A stretch of 64,000 nucleotides of DNA from Pontibacter sp. G13 (lineage in GTDB: Bacteria > Bacteroidota > Bacteroidia > J057): the NCBI RefSeq assembly GCF_031851795.1, contig NZ_CP134696.1, positions 1,669,576-1,733,575 of the forward strand, given 5' to 3'. The position numbers and the translations under genes were made by a program. Numbering within the stretch: position 1 is the stretch's first letter; each line of letters starts with the position of its first letter. Shown one piece after another: positions 1 to 11,982 of this stretch. The notes under the pieces were generated by a model. It ran no database searches, had not been told where the DNA came from, and was given only the letters and a program-made list of their open reading frames with translations.

Positions 1-801
1 GATCAGGGAAATGTCTGAATTTGGATAAATCTCCTGATACACGCGCCTCAATTCTCTAAACGAATAGGCATTCAGATCTTCGTAGGACGCCGCCCGATGT
101 TCCTGCCACCAGATCGTATCGGGTTCGGTGTAAAGGCGAATCGAGGCATTATGGAGATTCGAGAGCTGGTCAGTGTTCGCGGTTTTTCGGAGAAATGGGG
201 AGTGTGATTTCAAGCCATCGAAAACGTCGGGAAATTGCCCAAAACGCTGTTCACTGATGGCAATGATCATTTGTGCCTCTGGAAATGCGGGAGAATCCTC
301 AGGCAATTCAGCCACTACGACCTGCGACCGCTCATACAGTTTTTCATGGTCAATGGGAGAATCGACTGCGAATACTCCAGAAAGTGGCATGCCCGATTCC
401 GCCCAATCGTCTGCCAATAAAAGCGCCATATTTCCGCCACTCGAAAATCCGCCGAAAAATACACGTTCGGGTTGTCCGAGGTCCTTCCACAATTGCTGCA
501 GTCGCGTCAATTCATTCGCAGCGGTAGAATCTTCCAACCAGAGCCGCCGATTGAGCGATTGGTAACTGACGGAAATCCCTGCGGATTGGGCCAACTGATG
601 AATGCCAAAATCAGATTCGGAGTGCATCGCATCACATCCAAAACATGGATAGACAACGAGCCACGATTCCGAAGACGGGGCCTGCCAAAGAATGCCGGAG
701 TCAGTGTGGATGGGATTTTCTGAGGGAGAGTTACAACCAGTCAAGGACCAGAGGCAGGTCCAACTGATTAGGAGAGTAAGAAGTCGAGCAGCTAGGTTCA
801 T
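1..801 (-). CDS. alpha/beta-hydrolase-like lipoprotein, 3' end outside window
   Basis: Reading the minus strand from an ATG at 801 gives an open frame of 267 codons that runs off the left edge. The first 23 residues form a lipoprotein signal ending in a lipobox (SLTGC, Cys23), so the protein should be exported and lipid-anchored. The sequence GFSSG at residues 117-121 fits the G-x-S-x-G nucleophile elbow of alpha/beta hydrolases, with Ser119 as the candidate nucleophile; it is preceded by a hydrophobic strand and followed by an aliphatic helix, as in esterases and dienelactone-hydrolase-like enzymes. The catalytic acid and histidine are not identifiable in the visible part. The substrate is unknown. 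A transcript would run leftward out of the window. The frame and lipobox are clear; the exact enzyme family is inferred from the elbow alone. Confidence 0.75.
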   Translation of the reverse strand, partial: MNLAARLLTLLISWTCLWSLTGCNSPSENPIHTDSGILWQAPSSESWLVVYPCFGCDAMHSESDFGIHQLAQSAGISVSYQSLNRRLWLEDSTAANELTRLQQLWKDLGQPERVFFGGFSSGGNMALLLADDWAESGMPLSGVFAVDSPIDHEKLYERSQVVVAELPEDSPAFPEAQMIIAISEQRFGQFPDVFDGLKSHSPFLRKTANTDQLSNLHNASIRLYTEPDTIWWQEHRAASYEDLNAYSFRELRRVYQEIYPNSDISLI

Positions 802-843
802 TCCCCTAACATCGACAATTTATGGGAAAAGGGAGAAATGGAA

Positions 844-966
844 TCAACGCTTGGGGTGTTCTTCCTTGTTTTCTTCGCGGACTCGTAAGGCCACAGCCAC
901 GCTCATGATGACTGAGGCGGACATGATGACACTCCAAATGAGGGATTCGAATGCGATAGCGTACAT
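844..966 (-). CDS. possible small single-pass membrane protein, 40 aa
   Basis: This short frame encodes about 25 hydrophobic residues (MYAIAFESLIWSVIMSASVI and onward) followed by a charged tail rich in Glu, Lys and Arg, which is the shape of a small inner-membrane protein. It lies between the lipoprotein gene and the icd promoter, 42 bases upstream of the lipoprotein start and on the same strand, so the two could be co-transcribed. There is no convincing purine-rich ribosome binding site, although Bacteroidota often lack one. A 72-residue frame overlaps it in another phase (806-1024) but has no membrane segment or domain. I do not recognise a family. Confidence 0.35.
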   Translation of the reverse strand: MYAIAFESLIWSVIMSASVIMSVAVALRVREENKEEHPKR

Positions 967-1146
967 ACGGGTCAGATTGAGATTTGGGGAAAATGAATTT
1001 AAGGATCTCCCCAATCATTGCCAAATGGCGCTTTCAGGAAGACGCAAAAGGTCTTGCAGTTGACAACTTGGTGCCGAGAGCGGGTCTTGAAATGGGAGAA
1101 TGTCGAATATTTGGGGTGATCGCCTTTAAATAATTTGCGGACATAA

Positions 1147-3465
<2,319 letters not shown>

Positions 3466-3491
3466 TCACTTAGCAACCAACCTATATCTTT

Positions 3492-3525
3492 GCGCCTTTC
3501 CGGAAACGGGAGGGCGCTTTTCTTT
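3492..3525 (+). terminator. rho-independent terminator of icd
   Basis: An 11-bp stem (GCGCCTTTCCG with CGGGAGGGCGC, including G-U pairs) closes a GAAA tetraloop and is followed by a T-rich run (TTTTCTTTTT). It starts 27 bases after the icd stop codon. Confidence 0.85.
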
Positions 3526-3684
3526 TTGGGGCCTAATGTCTGGGAAAGGTAATCGCGAGGCGTTGTCCTAAACTTAAATCCTCTTCAGGTCCCTCCTAAA
3601 AGGGAATGGGCTTCCCAATTGCCCCAGCAACTGGAAAACCCATTTTCTATGTCAAATTCTAGATGGAGTGGTTTCGGCTTTTCC

Positions 3685-4962
3685 CTAGAGACTCGCGCGA
3701 ACAGCAGTCAGGAATTGATCCACCTGCTCGGCTTTCACTTCACGACTCACGAATACTGCTTCGAATTGGCTCGGTGGCAAGTAGATACCGTTGGAAAGCA
3801 TATTGCGGAAGAACTTCCCGAAGGCCGCCGTATCACAGGCTTTGGCATCTTCGAAGTTTCGAACCGCCTCTTCACGGAAGAACAAGGTGAACATGGAACC
3901 CAACCTAGCGATGTTGTGCGCCACCCCCTTTTCGGTGAAAATCTCAGCCATGCCGTTGGCCATCTGTTCGGTGGTCGCATCGATTTCGGTGTAGATCTCA
4001 GGATGATTCGTCAGAGTGGAAAGCATCACATGACCTGCACGCATCGCCAGAGGATTTCCGGAGAGAGTACCAGCCTGATACACAGGGCCTGCTGGAGAGA
4101 CGTATTCCATGATCTCACGTTTACCGCCGTAGGCCCCAACAGGCATTCCGCCGCCGATGATTTTTCCCAACGTCGTCAAGTCAGGGGTTACTCCCAATCG
4201 CTCCTGCGCACCGCCAACTGCCAGGCGGAATCCAGTCATGACCTCATCGAAAATCAGGACAATTCCCTTCTCGTCACACAGTTTGCGAAGTCCTTCGAGG
4301 AATCCCGCATCTGGCACGATAACCCCCATGTTTCCAGTAACTGGCTCCAAAATGATAGCCGCTACTTGATCAGGATTAGCATCGACCAATGCAGAGACAT
4401 TCTCCAGATTGTTGAACTCTGCAATCAAGGTATCTTGAGCCACGCCCTCTGGAACACCGGGAGAATTCGGCACGCCAAAAGTCATCGCACCACTACCCGC
4501 CGCGATGAGGAAGCTGTCCCCATGGCCGTGGTAACAACCCGCAAACTTGATCATCTTGTTGCGTCCGGTATATCCTCGCGCAAGACGAATCGCACTCATT
4601 GTCGCCTCAGTACCGGAATTCACCATGCGGACCTTTTCGACCGAAGGAACTACTCGGGTGATGATTTCCGCCATTTCCACCTCGATCTCGGTGGGCGTGC
4701 CGAAGCTGAATGATTCAGGCAGCACCTCCCTGACAGCCTCCACGACAGGCGGGTAGGCATGTCCGAGGATCATGGGTCCCCAAGAGTTGATCAGGTCCAG
4801 ATAGGCATTGCCATCAGCGTCGTACATGTAGGCACCTTGGGCACGCGCCATGAAGATGGGATCGCCCCCTACGCTTTTGAATGCGCGGACCGGAGAGTTG
4901 ACGCCTCCGGGGATATATGAGTTGGCTTGGGCAAAAAGGCTTTTGCTGGTTTCGATATTCAT
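3685..4962 (-). CDS. hemL: glutamate-1-semialdehyde 2,1-aminomutase
   Basis: The 425-residue protein is a standard-length HemL, a PLP-dependent class III aminotransferase-fold enzyme that converts glutamate-1-semialdehyde to 5-aminolevulinate, the committed intermediate of tetrapyrrole synthesis by the C5 route. Visible hallmarks are the N-terminal IPGGVNSPVRAF block (17-28), NSGTEATM (115-122), CYHGHGDS (143-150), the cofactor-binding FDEVMTGFR (238-246), and the Schiff-base lysine in LGKIIGGGMPVGA (Lys267). The gene is a single transcription unit converging with icd. No adjacent heme genes are seen. Confidence 0.97.
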   Translation of the reverse strand: MNIETSKSLFAQANSYIPGGVNSPVRAFKSVGGDPIFMARAQGAYMYDADGNAYLDLINSWGPMILGHAYPPVVEAVREVLPESFSFGTPTEIEVEMAEIITRVVPSVEKVRMVNSGTEATMSAIRLARGYTGRNKMIKFAGCYHGHGDSFLIAAGSGAMTFGVPNSPGVPEGVAQDTLIAEFNNLENVSALVDANPDQVAAIILEPVTGNMGVIVPDAGFLEGLRKLCDEKGIVLIFDEVMTGFRLAVGGAQERLGVTPDLTTLGKIIGGGMPVGAYGGKREIMEYVSPAGPVYQAGTLSGNPLAMRAGHVMLSTLTNHPEIYTEIDATTEQMANGMAEIFTEKGVAHNIARLGSMFTLFFREEAVRNFEDAKACDTAAFGKFFRNMLSNGIYLPPSQFEAVFVSREVKAEQVDQFLTAVRASL

Positions 4963-5321
4963 GATGGAGCAAATTGAATCAAGGAGCTGAATAGGCCAAT
5001 TGCCTTGGAGGCCAAAGTCCTCATCAGCTCAGACGCCAAAAGTAGGGAGAACCCCAGCGAGAATCAATTCGAGGTGACTGATCGAGGGAGGGAAATTTTT
5101 CAAAAGTCCAGTCAAGCGAAAGTCAAGACCCGCCCAAATTGGCACCCGCTTATCCCCCATTAATCCCTCCAATCCAACCATTGGCACAAGATCCAGCCAT
5201 ATCCTCCCCGTTAGAATCTGCCCAGAAGGGGATTGAGGATCAATTGCCAAACCCCCACATTCGAATCATCGGAATTTACCATTTGTAAAACTCCGGCTCT
5301 TGCACTTGTAATTCTATTCTC
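4963..5321. other. intergenic region between divergent hemL and giant-protein gene
   Basis: This 359-bp stretch must hold promoters for two divergent genes, but I find no good TAnnTTTG match in either direction. A 73-codon minus-strand frame inside it has no recognisable features. Nothing else stands out. Confidence 0.5.
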
Positions 5322-8300
5322 ATGGACAGCTTTACCGCCTGCGTCTCCATCCCTCCTTGGGTGAAGAGATTCGGCGCATCAGCGCTGCTGGTATGCTCGC
5401 TTGCCGATCCGATCTCCGCTCAATCTGGGGAATTTGAGATCGAAGGAGACCTACTCGGTTCACCGGGCATGAAGGACGATTGGTTCACTTCTCCACAAGG
5501 GGGATCGGGCCTGTTTCCTTCGATCCTCCCCCCCAGCCTTTTCACCGAACCCAGTCAGAATGCAGCTTGGATGATCGGGATGGAACATGCTCCATACTCC
5601 CAAGTCCGCGGCAACGAATGGATAGCGGGATGGTATGCGAGAGATCAGCATACTGCTCAAGGTGCCGTTGACGAAACGGTCTTCATCGAGGGTAGCTCCA
5701 AAAATGCTATGGTTCCTAGCCAATGGGATGCCACCGCTGGAAATGTTCCCGCCAAGAACGACATCATCGACGCCCTGGCACATATGCGACGATCTGGTCA
5801 AGATGGCCAATTGTATTTTTATGGAGGCGTAGCGACTCGATCAGGGAGTGGAAATTCCCATGTGGACTTCGAATTCTTCCAAGCGCCGATGAGTTTTCAG
5901 GGTGGGAGCTTCATTTCTCAAGGAAGTCAGAACGGCCGGACGCCGCTCCAACTGAATTCTGACGGAACGATCGCCCAATTGGGAGATCTCATTTGTTCCG
6001 TAGATTTCACCCAAGGTGGAAAAAAACTCTCCACCGAAATTCGGATTTGGCTCAATCCACAACACCTTCCGGGGGGCTCTCTTTCCAGCGCCAATCAATT
6101 GGCAAATTTGCCCTTCGAATTTACTGGAGCATTCACCACGCATCCTACTAGCCAAGGTTTTGGATATGCCGAGATCAAACCATGGGGCTCCAACTCCCCT
6201 GTTGTCTGGGTAGCAGGAAATGGGGACCAAGAGGTAGATTCTCCCCCTTGGGGAACTTGGTCAGGTCCACAGGCGACCATGAAGCAGACGTATGAATGCC
6301 ACCAATTCATGGAGGTAGGGCTCAATCTATCAGCTTTAGGGCTCGACGGAGGGAATAAAGCTCCTTGGTGCCAATCGGTCTGCAATACCCTGATGATCAA
6401 GACAAGAGCCTCCCAATCATTTCCAGCCCAACTCAAGGACTTTGTGGGGCCCTATTCCTTTGGGCGCCCAAAGGAAGTTCGACTGGAAGTGAGCGTCCCT
6501 ACCATTACTTGCGACCAAGCGGTTGTTTCCCCCAGTTATGACGATCAATTTGCCGATTCTGACTGGCACTGGTGCGGACCAGAAGGCTATCGCTCCGAGG
6601 AAGCTTATCCGATATTCACCCGACCGGGCACCTACATTGCCACCGTATCAGGAGGAGCTGGCTGCCAATTGACTGATACATTCGAAGTGAAAGCCGATCT
6701 GGAAATCCCGGTTTTCTCAACCGAGGGAGGAACCATCACCTGCGCCGAACCACTTCTTGAATTAGCGGCAATCTCGGCTATGGACTCTCTAGCCTTTGAG
6801 TGGTATGATCCTGCGGGCGAAATCCTTTCGGAGCAATCTCCTTCCGTCTCGGACGCTGGCTCATACAGGGTCATTGGTACGCTACTGAGAAATGGATGCC
6901 GAGACACAGCATTCGCAGAAGTCACCGTGGACACATTGGCACCGATCGTTCAACTCGATGGCGGAATACTTACCTGCCAAGCGCCAACGCTCACACTGCA
7001 TCCTATCGCAACTCCTGATCACCTCAATTTTTCCTTCCAATGGGCGCATGGGCCAGCTACCCAAACAGCAACTGTCCAAACGCCCGGCACATTCACCCTA
7101 ACCGTCACACATCCCCAAAACGGTTGCCAAACAGAAGCTACCTCCACAGTTGTCTCCAACCAAACCGCTCCCGATATTTCCGCTTCGGGCGGGGCCTTGG
7201 ATTGCGCAACTCCTACCGTGACCATTCGTGGGAATGGCGCAGATCTACCTCACTTGATTGGGCAATGGACAGGCCCGAGTGGTTTTCAATCGACCGAATC
7301 AGAGGTCTCGGTATCCACATCCGGAACCTACACATGGCGAGTGACCGATACTGACAATGGATGTCAATCGACAGCTTTTGCACAGGTTATTGGCAATCAT
7401 GCCCCGCTGGCCATTTCGATCGGGAGCTCCGGTAATCTCAACTGCCGCACCAATCAATCCACCCTGACCGCCTCCTGCGGATCTGCCCAAGTGAACTGGG
7501 CGTGGACACTTCCTGATGGAAGCACCGCCAGCACTCCACAAATTGTAGCCTCCGAGCCCGGTTGGTACAAGCTCCGGGCTACCGAAACCATTGCTGGATG
7601 CCAAGCTCAGGACTCCATCTTCATCACCCGCACCGAAACCTATCCCACCTTTGTACTCACAGTGCCCAGTCTCCTGACCTGCCTCAACCCTCGCGTACTG
7701 CTCAGACCCACTTCGCCTGCCGGAGCTGTATACGCCTACCGATGGACGCTGCCAAGTGGGTTTCAAGCTGCGGGGAGTGCGATCTTCGCCTCCCAACCCG
7801 GTACTTATATCGTAGAAGCACAAGATGTGGCGACTGGCTGTACGAGTCGTGATACGGTGGAAGTGGTGGCTGACCTTGAACGCCCAGCGGTGTCTGTAGA
7901 AGGGGGAGGCATCTCTTGCCTGGAACCTTCCACCACCATTCGGGCGACTCTGGATGAAAACGCCGGATATACCTACTACTGGGTGGGCCCGGGCGGATTT
8001 TCGTCCACGGATCTCAGCCCGACGATTTATGCACCGGGCACCTACACCTTGGTGGTCCGAGATCCTCAAAACGGTTGTCAAACGACTGCCCCCGTAACGA
8101 TCTCAGATGACAGATCGCCCATCGTCGCTAGCTTGTCATCGGGCATGATCACGTGTCGCGATAGTCAAGTAACCTTCGCCTTGACCTTGGCGGCTCAAGA
8201 CAAGTACCAGTTTGCTTGGGAAGGTCCCAATGGATTTACCTCCAACGAAGCAGAGCCGACCGTCGATGAACCGGGTATTTACACCCTAACCATTGACGAT

Positions 8301-11150
8301 CCTGAGACAGGCTGTAGTCGCACCCTATCTGCTCAGGTGATTTTGATGAATCAACCACCTACAGTCCACGCCTCTACCACTGGGCAACTTTCTTGCGTGC
8401 AAACGCAGGTATTTGTGCTGGCCACCACTGGAAGCGGCAATTACACCTACGAGTGGCAAGGGCCAGATGGCATGGTGGGTACGGATCGTTTTTCTGCGGT
8501 GACTATCCCGGGCACATACACCGTCTCTGTGACTCATGCACAGACAGGTTGTACCGCTGAAGCATCTGTTGATGTAGGTGAAAACTATCAGGTTCCCCAT
8601 GCCACCATTCGCGTTTCGGACAGCTTGAGCTGTAAAAATCCATCCGTCCAATTGGGCGTTTCCGCACAACAGGGAACCTATCGATATGCATGGACCGGAC
8701 CTCAAGGTTTCGCTGCATTCACGGCCAATCCAGCTGTGCAGCAGCCCGGAACCTATACCTTGGTCTTGACAGACCAGACTTCCGGATGTGATACGACCTT
8801 GACCATTGAAGTGACAGGCGATCCCAATCCGATTGAGCTTTCAGCCATTGGGGGTACACTGACCTGCAAAGATACCGTCGTCAAATTGACCGGAGCCCTT
8901 TCAGACACCACGTGGGAAACCACTTGGACGGGGCCTAATGGATTCCTCTCCGACCAGAAGATCACGCTAGTAACAACTCCCGGAACTTATTACTTCACCG
9001 CCACCGATCCTATTTCTGGATGCATGGATCGAGTTCCCGTGGTGGTTCCCGATGGAACCGCAGAACCACTTGTACAATTATTTGCAGGGACCTTGGGATG
9101 TGAAGGTTCCAGTGCCAATCTGGGCTTCCAAACCTACACCAAGGGGGATTTTTCCTTCGAATGGACAGGACCCGAGAACTTCCAATCCAGCCTCGCTTCG
9201 CCCGAGGTTTCGGAACCGGGAACCTATACCTTGACTCTACAGGATTCAACCACAGGCTGCGTGGCAGTGCGAACACTTAATCTTCAGCGAACCATTCCCG
9301 ATCCAATGTTAAGGATGCTAGTGAGTGGATCATTAACCTGCTCGAAGCCGACCGCCAGAATCTATCCAGTCACGCGCATTGGCACTTTCCAGTATCAATG
9401 GACCGGCCCGAATGGATTTACCTCCCAAGCGGCATTTCCGGAAGTGGCTGAATCGGGAACCTACCGGGTGACTTTGCTGGAGACCCAGACTTTGTGTCGC
9501 TACGAAGGAACCGCAGAAGTCATTTCCATGAAGGAAACCCCTGTCGTTTCCTTGACTGAAGCAGGTACATTGACTTGCCGAGATTCGTCATTTGAACTGA
9601 CCTTGAGCGGGGAAAACCTTCCTCAATATCAGATCAATTGGTCCAGTCCATCAGGGCAGGTTTCGGGAGAAAGGCAAATCCTTGTCAAGCTTCCGGGAGC
9701 CTACTCAGTCACAGTCATGGACCTTGCTTCACAATGCGATACAACCATTTCCCGAGAAGTGAAATCGGACTTGGAAGCTCCAGCGTTGGACTCTGTATTC
9801 GCAGAAAACCTGACCTGTAGGGTACCAATCGTTACGGTAAGCGCTAGTGGTACAGGCGATTTTCGGTGGATGCTCAATGAGGTTGAAGTATCCCGTGCTG
9901 CCAGTTTCCTGACCGAGGTAGCAGGCACATATCGCGTTTATTCCACCATTGCGCGCAATGGATGTAGCTCTTCAGCTGCAGTGACCGTTCTGGACCTGCG
10001 CAGAGATCCAATGGTGTATGTTCAGGATGCCCAACTCAATTGCGATGGAGATGCCATCATCCCGAGCATTTCGATTCAGGCACCGGAGGCCTATTCGGTG
10101 AAATGGTCCGGTCCAGAAGGATTTTCCAGCTCTACAGAAGCTCCACAGTTGATGACTGCGGGAACCTACATTGTACGGATCATGACGCTAGAGGCTGGAT
10201 GTGAAGCCTCCGACACCCTGATTTTGAGCCCCGCCGAAGGTTGTCTGCTGGATATTGGCTGTAGCATGACACAAGGTTTCTACGGCAACGAGGGAGGAAA
10301 ATTCATCGGTCAAACGCCCACCAAGCACTTACTTATGGAGCTACTCAAGGAACCGTTGGTCTTGGGGTATGCGTCTGCCACTTTCACCTTGAAGCAAGAC
10401 GACATCGATTGTTTCTTCTTCCGAATGCCGGGAGGAGGACCTGCAAGACCGCTGAGTGCCAAAGCTACCTGTAGCGATCCCGTGGGAATCAGTTTGACAC
10501 GATCAGGACAATTTGGCAATTCCCTGCTGACACAGGCACTGACCTTGGGATTGAACCTCAGACTTACACCGGAGCTGGCCCATCTCAAAATCACGGGTAC
10601 GGCCATGGTGACTCAGGCAATGGATATGAGCACCCTTCCACCCACACCGATTCCGGGGGCTTTCCAACGGTTTTTGTTCCCTGAATCTGTGGTCCGCCCA
10701 GATGATCCCATGACTGTGGGAGAATTATTTGAGCTAGTCAATATTGCCCTCTCTCATCCCAAAACGCAGGCGATTGCCTATTCCGATTTGGTGCAGGCAA
10801 TGGCTGCCATCAACGAAGGATTTGACGAGTGCCGAAAGTTGGTAGCGTTCCAATCCCCCGATCCCAACCATGGAGATTGTAAGCTCCGCGTGTGGCCCAA
10901 CCCCACTGCGCAACAGGAAGTTACCTTTGAAATCATCCCCCATGAAGATGGACAGCTGAGATTGGAAGTGTACGACCCTCATCTGGGCATTCCGATTTCT
11001 GTGCCGTACGAGGGAGATGGAACCACCAGCCAGAGAGAGATCGTTCGCTTTTCTACCGAATCATTGCGATCTGGTCATTACTACTATCGACTCACCCAAA
11101 ACGGTCACACCCTTCACACGGGAATGATCCAGGTGGTAGAGTCATACTAA
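5322..11150 (+). CDS. giant secreted protein with 16 Ig/PKD-like repeats and T9SS sorting domain
   Basis: The 1,942-residue product begins with a signal peptide (residues 1-34, ending LADPISAQ). A non-repetitive domain of about 350 residues follows, which I do not recognise. From about residue 390 to 1635 there are 16 tandem repeats of roughly 75-80 residues. Each opens with a G-x-L-T-C motif, has a central W-x-G-P-x-G-F segment and ends with PGTYTL...D...GC, so each has two cysteines placed to make one disulfide. A further cysteine-containing domain precedes a typical T9SS type A sorting domain at 1846-1942 (RVWPNPTAQQ..., ending in GMIQVVESY). The likely role is a cell-surface or released adhesin or matrix protein. 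The gene is monocistronic, with its own terminator, and converges with the operon at 11.3-25 kb. The biological target is unknown. Confidence 0.85.
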   Translation: MDSFTACVSIPPWVKRFGASALLVCSLADPISAQSGEFEIEGDLLGSPGMKDDWFTSPQGGSGLFPSILPPSLFTEPSQNAAWMIGMEHAPYSQVRGNEWIAGWYARDQHTAQGAVDETVFIEGSSKNAMVPSQWDATAGNVPAKNDIIDALAHMRRSGQDGQLYFYGGVATRSGSGNSHVDFEFFQAPMSFQGGSFISQGSQNGRTPLQLNSDGTIAQLGDLICSVDFTQGGKKLSTEIRIWLNPQHLPGGSLSSANQLANLPFEFTGAFTTHPTSQGFGYAEIKPWGSNSPVVWVAGNGDQEVDSPPWGTWSGPQATMKQTYECHQFMEVGLNLSALGLDGGNKAPWCQSVCNTLMIKTRASQSFPAQLKDFVGPYSFGRPKEVRLEVSVPTITCDQAVVSPSYDDQFADSDWHWCGPEGYRSEEAYPIFTRPGTYIATVSGGAGCQLTDTFEVKADLEIPVFSTEGGTITCAEPLLELAAISAMDSLAFEWYDPAGEILSEQSPSVSDAGSYRVIGTLLRNGCRDTAFAEVTVDTLAPIVQLDGGILTCQAPTLTLHPIATPDHLNFSFQWAHGPATQTATVQTPGTFTLTVTHPQNGCQTEATSTVVSNQTAPDISASGGALDCATPTVTIRGNGADLPHLIGQWTGPSGFQSTESEVSVSTSGTYTWRVTDTDNGCQSTAFAQVIGNHAPLAISIGSSGNLNCRTNQSTLTASCGSAQVNWAWTLPDGSTASTPQIVASEPGWYKLRATETIAGCQAQDSIFITRTETYPTFVLTVPSLLTCLNPRVLLRPTSPAGAVYAYRWTLPSGFQAAGSAIFASQPGTYIVEAQDVATGCTSRDTVEVVADLERPAVSVEGGGISCLEPSTTIRATLDENAGYTYYWVGPGGFSSTDLSPTIYAPGTYTLVVRDPQNGCQTTAPVTISDDRSPIVASLSSGMITCRDSQVTFALTLAAQDKYQFAWEGPNGFTSNEAEPTVDEPGIYTLTIDDPETGCSRTLSAQVILMNQPPTVHASTTGQLSCVQTQVFVLATTGSGNYTYEWQGPDGMVGTDRFSAVTIPGTYTVSVTHAQTGCTAEASVDVGENYQVPHATIRVSDSLSCKNPSVQLGVSAQQGTYRYAWTGPQGFAAFTANPAVQQPGTYTLVLTDQTSGCDTTLTIEVTGDPNPIELSAIGGTLTCKDTVVKLTGALSDTTWETTWTGPNGFLSDQKITLVTTPGTYYFTATDPISGCMDRVPVVVPDGTAEPLVQLFAGTLGCEGSSANLGFQTYTKGDFSFEWTGPENFQSSLASPEVSEPGTYTLTLQDSTTGCVAVRTLNLQRTIPDPMLRMLVSGSLTCSKPTARIYPVTRIGTFQYQWTGPNGFTSQAAFPEVAESGTYRVTLLETQTLCRYEGTAEVISMKETPVVSLTEAGTLTCRDSSFELTLSGENLPQYQINWSSPSGQVSGERQILVKLPGAYSVTVMDLASQCDTTISREVKSDLEAPALDSVFAENLTCRVPIVTVSASGTGDFRWMLNEVEVSRAASFLTEVAGTYRVYSTIARNGCSSSAAVTVLDLRRDPMVYVQDAQLNCDGDAIIPSISIQAPEAYSVKWSGPEGFSSSTEAPQLMTAGTYIVRIMTLEAGCEASDTLILSPAEGCLLDIGCSMTQGFYGNEGGKFIGQTPTKHLLMELLKEPLVLGYASATFTLKQDDIDCFFFRMPGGGPARPLSAKATCSDPVGISLTRSGQFGNSLLTQALTLGLNLRLTPELAHLKITGTAMVTQAMDMSTLPPTPIPGAFQRFLFPESVVRPDDPMTVGELFELVNIALSHPKTQAIAYSDLVQAMAAINEGFDECRKLVAFQSPDPNHGDCKLRVWPNPTAQQEVTFEIIPHEDGQLRLEVYDPHLGIPISVPYEGDGTTSQREIVRFSTESLRSGHYYYRLTQNGHTLHTGMIQVVESY

Positions 11151-11173
11151 ATCGACTTCGGAATTACGATCAT

Positions 11174-11202
11174 GGCCGTCTCGAATATCGGGACGGCCTT
11201 TG
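11174..11202 (+). terminator. terminator of the giant repeat protein gene
   Basis: GGCCGTC and GACGGCC form a 7-bp stem around an 11-base loop, followed by TTTG. It begins 24 bases after the stop codon. Confidence 0.65.
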
Positions 11203-11221
11203 TATGGAAGCATTGCATACA

Positions 11222-11253
11222 GAAAAGCCAGATTTCCGGGTGGGAAATCTGGC
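11222..11253 (-). terminator. terminator of the eight-gene motor/cytoskeleton operon
   Basis: On the minus strand GCCAGATTTCC pairs perfectly over 11 bp with GGAAATCTGGC around the loop CACCC and is followed by TTTTCTG. It lies 22 bases beyond the stop codon of the last gene and closes the operon. Confidence 0.85.
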
Positions 11254-11274
11254 CAAATGTTGGAGTCATGGAAA

Positions 11275-11970
11275 TTACTTAGGGGCAATTTTGGGGATCA
11301 CCTGAATGAGGAATCGGCGATTTTTGCGTTCGACATTATCCCGACCTACCCCGCCAATTCCGCTTCCGGAAATGAGAACCTCACATTGTACATTGTTGAA
11401 TTTCAAGCCGATTACGTCCCGCCAATAGGTGTAGAGAGAATATGCACGTCGGTAAGAAAGTTCGTAATTGTGCCGGGCACTTGCTCGCCCATCTGCAGAA
11501 GCCATTCCTTCGATGATGAGCAGATAGGTGACATTGTCGTATTGATTGGAAGAAACCAAAGACTGAATCTCCATCCCGACGTGCATGAGAAAATCGAGAT
11601 CTTCGGTGGGAAGTCTTGAACTGTTATTTTCAAACTCGATTTCCCGATCAATCACAAAGCGCTTGTACTCAGGCTGGTGGATCATGTATTCGCTATCCTC
11701 CAACTTCTTGACTGACTGGCGAATATCTTCATTCTTCCGAAACTCTTCCGCATCAGAGCGATATTGGTCTGCCAACATTTCTTTCTCCTTTGCCAATCGC
11801 TTGAATCGATCCACAATCTCGCTGTTATCCTTCGCCATTTCCTTGTATCGGCTAGTTTGGCGTTGCAACAACATGGTTGTCAGGATATACAAGACCAGCA
11901 TGATAAAAAAGAGGCTCGTCATGAGGTCCGTATAGCTCGGCCAAAAAAGGTTTTTTGCACGCTTTGCCAT
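11275..11970 (-). CDS. ZorB/MotB-like OmpA-domain stator subunit
   Basis: The 231-residue protein has one N-terminal transmembrane helix (about residues 13-36) with the key proton-carrying aspartate of MotB/ZorB-type stators, Asp15, in PSYTDLMTSLFFIMLVLYIL. A short coiled coil follows (about 40-90), then an OmpA/MotB-type peptidoglycan-binding domain (about 105-228) with the family signatures IEGMASADGRAS and the terminal NRRFLIQV. It should sit in the inner membrane and clamp to peptidoglycan. It is the last gene of the operon, 12 bases after the ZorA/MotA-like gene, which encodes its expected channel partner. The pairing matches ZorA-ZorB of Zorya defence and MotA-MotB of flagella. No flagellar genes are present, and ZorC/ZorD are not in the window. 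The family is well supported; the biological role is inferred. Confidence 0.85.
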   Translation of the reverse strand: MAKRAKNLFWPSYTDLMTSLFFIMLVLYILTTMLLQRQTSRYKEMAKDNSEIVDRFKRLAKEKEMLADQYRSDAEEFRKNEDIRQSVKKLEDSEYMIHQPEYKRFVIDREIEFENNSSRLPTEDLDFLMHVGMEIQSLVSSNQYDNVTYLLIIEGMASADGRASARHNYELSYRRAYSLYTYWRDVIGLKFNNVQCEVLISGSGIGGVGRDNVERKNRRFLIQVIPKIAPK

Positions 11971-11982
11971 AACCCTGATCGA

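Noticed and set aside
5029-5250. 73-codon minus-strand frame between hemL and the giant gene
   Set aside because: No signal, domain or ribosome binding site; no sign that it is more than chance.
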